A stretch of 64,000 bases of DNA from Xanthomonas rydalmerensis (GTDB taxonomy: Bacteria; Pseudomonadota; Gammaproteobacteria; Xanthomonadales; Xanthomonadaceae), in assembly GCF_033170385.1 (NCBI RefSeq), contig NZ_CP126170.1, positions 2,876,001 through 2,940,000 on the forward strand, given 5' to 3'. Positions 62,352 to 64,000 of the stretch are shown here, piece after piece (the stretch's first letter is position 1; the number at the start of each line of letters is the position of its first letter). The translations under genes were made by a program, and so were the position numbers. The notes beneath the pieces were generated by a model. It did no database searches and was not told the DNA's origin. It saw only the letters and a program-made list of their open reading frames with translations.

Positions 62352-63769
62352 GCGCGACCGCGGCCGCGCAGTCGCCGGCATACCGCCACCCCAGCCTGCG
62401 CCAGCGACTGCTGGCGTTCCTGCTGATCCCCACCGTGCTGCTGATGCTGGTGGTGTCGGCGCTGTTCTACCTGCTGATGCTCAAGTACACCAATCACGTC
62501 CACGACATGGACCTGAAGGAGGACACGCAGGGCCTGGCCAACGCGGTCAACGACCCCGGCGAGCGCATGCCGCTGACCCTGCAGGCGCGGCAGCTGCTGG
62601 AGTACAGCAGCGACGGCCGGGTGTTCTTCAAGCTGGACAGCCGCCGCCACGGGGTGATCAGCGGCAGCACCCTGCCGATTCCCGCACACCCGGATCCAGC
62701 CGAGATCGGCCGGGTGATGCTGTACGACGACCACATGGACAACGGCGTGCCGGTGCGCGTGGCCAGCCTGTTGCTGCCCTCGGCGCTGGAGCCGGGCGAT
62801 TGGCTCACCGTGTCGGTGGCCGAGACCCTGGACGACCGCCACCGCCGCGCTCGCGAGATCCTGGTGCTGATGCTGCCGACCGAACTGCTGCTCACCTGTT
62901 CCCTGCTGGTGCTGGTCTGGCACGGCGTGCGGGTCGGCCTGCGCATGCTGGAGCCGGCGGTGCGCCGGCTCGACGACAGCCAGCGCGACCTCAGCCCGGT
63001 ATCCGGCCCGGACATCCCGGTGGAGATCCTGCCGCTGACCCAGGCCATCGACGGCCTGCTCGGCCGCCTCAAGCACATGATGGCGCTGCAGGAGCGCTTC
63101 CTCGCCGACGCCGCGCACCAGCTGCGCACGCCGCTGGCCGGGCTGAGCATGCACGTGCAGCGCGCCCAGTCCAGCCAGCGCCCGGAAGACACCGCGCAGG
63201 CGCTGCAGCACATCCGCCAGCTGACCGACCGCGCCACCCGCACCTCCACCCAGTTGCTGGCGATGACCCGCACCCAGGCGCCGCGCGAGAGCATCCGCGA
63301 ACTGCTGCCGCTGGACCTGGCGCAATGGCTGCCGCAAGCGCTGTCCGAGCGCATCCCCGACGCGTTGCACGCCGGCGTGGACCTGGGCTACGACGGCGCC
63401 GACGACGACGCGCCCGCCTGGGTGGCCGCCGACGTCTATGCGCTGCGCGAGCTGCTCGACAACCTGCTGGACAACGCCTTCCGCCATGCCGCCGGCCGTG
63501 TGGTCACGGTCAGCCTGCGCCGCGATCCACAGTCTGTCCGCCTGGCCGTGGACGACGCCGGCAACGGCATCGACGAGGCCCTGCTGCCGCGCCTGGGCGA
63601 GCGTTTCTTCCGTGCCCCGGACGCGCCCGAAGGCGGCACCGGCCTGGGCCTGGCGATCGTCGCCAACATCGCAGCGCGCCACCACGCCACGCTGCGCTAC
63701 CGGCGTTCGGCGCTGGGCGGGCTGCGCGCGGAACTGGACTTGCCGGCCGCCGCGGAGCCGCAGGCATGA
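62348..63769 (+). CDS. Sensor histidine kinase, TctE/QseC-like
   Basis: The product is 473 residues. Two membrane segments (about 21-45 and 170-193) flank a periplasmic sensor of the 2CSK type (KEDTQGLANAVNDPGERMPL). The phosphoacceptor His257 lies in FLADAAHQLRTPLAGL. The ATPase domain has the N box (ELLDNLLDNAFRHAAGR), DDAGNGID and GGTGLGLAIV. No HAMP domain is obvious. It autophosphorylates and transfers to the upstream regulator. The GTG start overlaps the regulator's stop. Its own stop overlaps the next gene (ATGA). Confidence 0.94.
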   Translation: MSATAAAQSPAYRHPSLRQRLLAFLLIPTVLLMLVVSALFYLLMLKYTNHVHDMDLKEDTQGLANAVNDPGERMPLTLQARQLLEYSSDGRVFFKLDSRRHGVISGSTLPIPAHPDPAEIGRVMLYDDHMDNGVPVRVASLLLPSALEPGDWLTVSVAETLDDRHRRAREILVLMLPTELLLTCSLLVLVWHGVRVGLRMLEPAVRRLDDSQRDLSPVSGPDIPVEILPLTQAIDGLLGRLKHMMALQERFLADAAHQLRTPLAGLSMHVQRAQSSQRPEDTAQALQHIRQLTDRATRTSTQLLAMTRTQAPRESIRELLPLDLAQWLPQALSERIPDALHAGVDLGYDGADDDAPAWVAADVYALRELLDNLLDNAFRHAAGRVVTVSLRRDPQSVRLAVDDAGNGIDEALLPRLGERFFRAPDAPEGGTGLGLAIVANIAARHHATLRYRRSALGGLRAELDLPAAAEPQA

Positions 63770-64000
63770 GCCGGATCCTTATCCGCCCGCTCACGATGCT
63801 GACGCTGGCCGCCGCGCTCGCGCTGGGCGGCTGTGCCAGCAAGCCCATCCCCGACCTGCGCCAGCCGTCGATGCCCGCACAGTGGAGCAGCGCGACGCCG
63901 CAGGCGGCCGCGCCACGCCCGCCGGGCAACGCCTGGTGGCAGGACTTCCACGATCCGCAACTCGACGCGCTGGTCGCGCAGGCGTTGCGCGATGATCTCG
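63766..64000 (+). CDS. Outer-membrane efflux lipoprotein, N-terminal part (cut by the right edge)
   Basis: Only 78 residues are visible. The lipoprotein signal (LTLAAALALGGCASKP) and the following AQWSSATPQAA ... GNAWWQDFHDPQLDALVAQAL are typical of the NodT/OprM family of RND outer-membrane factors; WWQDFHDPQL is characteristic. It is coupled to the kinase gene (ATGA). The membrane-fusion and inner-membrane pump genes are presumably beyond the window. Confidence 0.85.
   Translation, partial: MSRILIRPLTMLTLAAALALGGCASKPIPDLRQPSMPAQWSSATPQAAAPRPPGNAWWQDFHDPQLDALVAQALRDDL

Overview
The window is chromosomal DNA of very high GC content from a gammaproteobacterium of the Xanthomonadaceae, most probably Xanthomonas. 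The main reasons are a lexA operator of the Xanthomonas type (TTAGTAGTAATACTACTAA), a fused EIIA-HPr-EI FruB of 837 residues in a fruB-fruK-fruA operon, and the alaS/recX/recA/lexA and surE/pcm/yqaA/nlpD blocks. Dispersed palindromes with the core GTAGGAGCGGCTTCAGCCGC point the same way. Genus is inferred from recognised families and motifs, not from a database search. Most of the window is conserved housekeeping sequence. No rRNA, tRNA, insertion sequence, integrase, CRISPR array or prophage gene was seen.

Layout. 1-3.5 kb (minus strand): 5' part of alaS (cut by the window edge), recX, recA, lexA with its operator. 3.8-12.7 kb (minus): ubiB, pncC, hflX, hfq, miaA, folP, ftsH, rlmE. 12.7-13.4 kb (plus): yhbY and an Mth938-like gene. 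13.8-16.7 kb (minus): surE-pcm-yqaA-nlpD, translationally coupled. 16.9-22.9 kb (plus): smr, a VirK/YbjX (DUF535) gene, and an ECF sigma / FecR-type anti-sigma / TonB-receptor trio. 23-31 kb (minus): pyrG, kdsA, a membrane protein, eno, ftsB, ispD, an unknown gene, ispF and truD, plus a small secreted protein gene. 31.2 kb (plus): parE. 33-37.7 kb: cdh-like lipoprotein, S10 carboxypeptidase, pit phosphate transporter with its DUF47 partner. 37.9-46.2 kb: CBS-domain membrane protein, ExoD-like protein, a small unknown gene, a luciferase-like monooxygenase, a repeat array, an SDR dehydrogenase, trhO, a DUF6164-like gene, an FKBP lipoprotein and a BaiN-like flavoprotein. 46.2-52.2 kb (minus): GAF-PAS-GGDEF protein, GNAT acetyltransferase, FMN-binding glutamate-synthase-like protein, TviB-like UDP-sugar dehydrogenase. 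52.5-53.0 kb: two small unknown genes. 53.1-60.9 kb: fruR diverging from fruB-fruK-fruA and an OprB porin. 61.6-64.0 kb (plus): response regulator, histidine kinase and the start of an RND-type outer-membrane factor, cut by the right edge.

How genes work together. LexA represses itself and is cleaved when RecA is activated; RecX tempers RecA. FruR probably represses itself and the fructose operon through two near-identical palindromes; OprB would admit sugar across the outer membrane, FruA imports and phosphorylates it with phosphate relayed by FruB, and FruK makes fructose 1,6-bisphosphate. The sigma / anti-sigma / receptor trio has the structure of a FecIRA cell-surface signalling system. 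The final three genes look like a two-component system driving an efflux pump.

The less ordinary material is mostly non-coding: three families of intergenic palindromes concentrated between convergent genes, a five-copy array at 41.5-42.1 kb, a near-perfect 42-bp palindrome at 61.2 kb, a nine-codon leader ORF overlapping the fruR start, and operator-like palindromes before the TonB receptor and the TviB-like gene. No wholly new multi-gene system was evident. The best candidates for undescribed biology are these regulatory elements and the small unknown genes.
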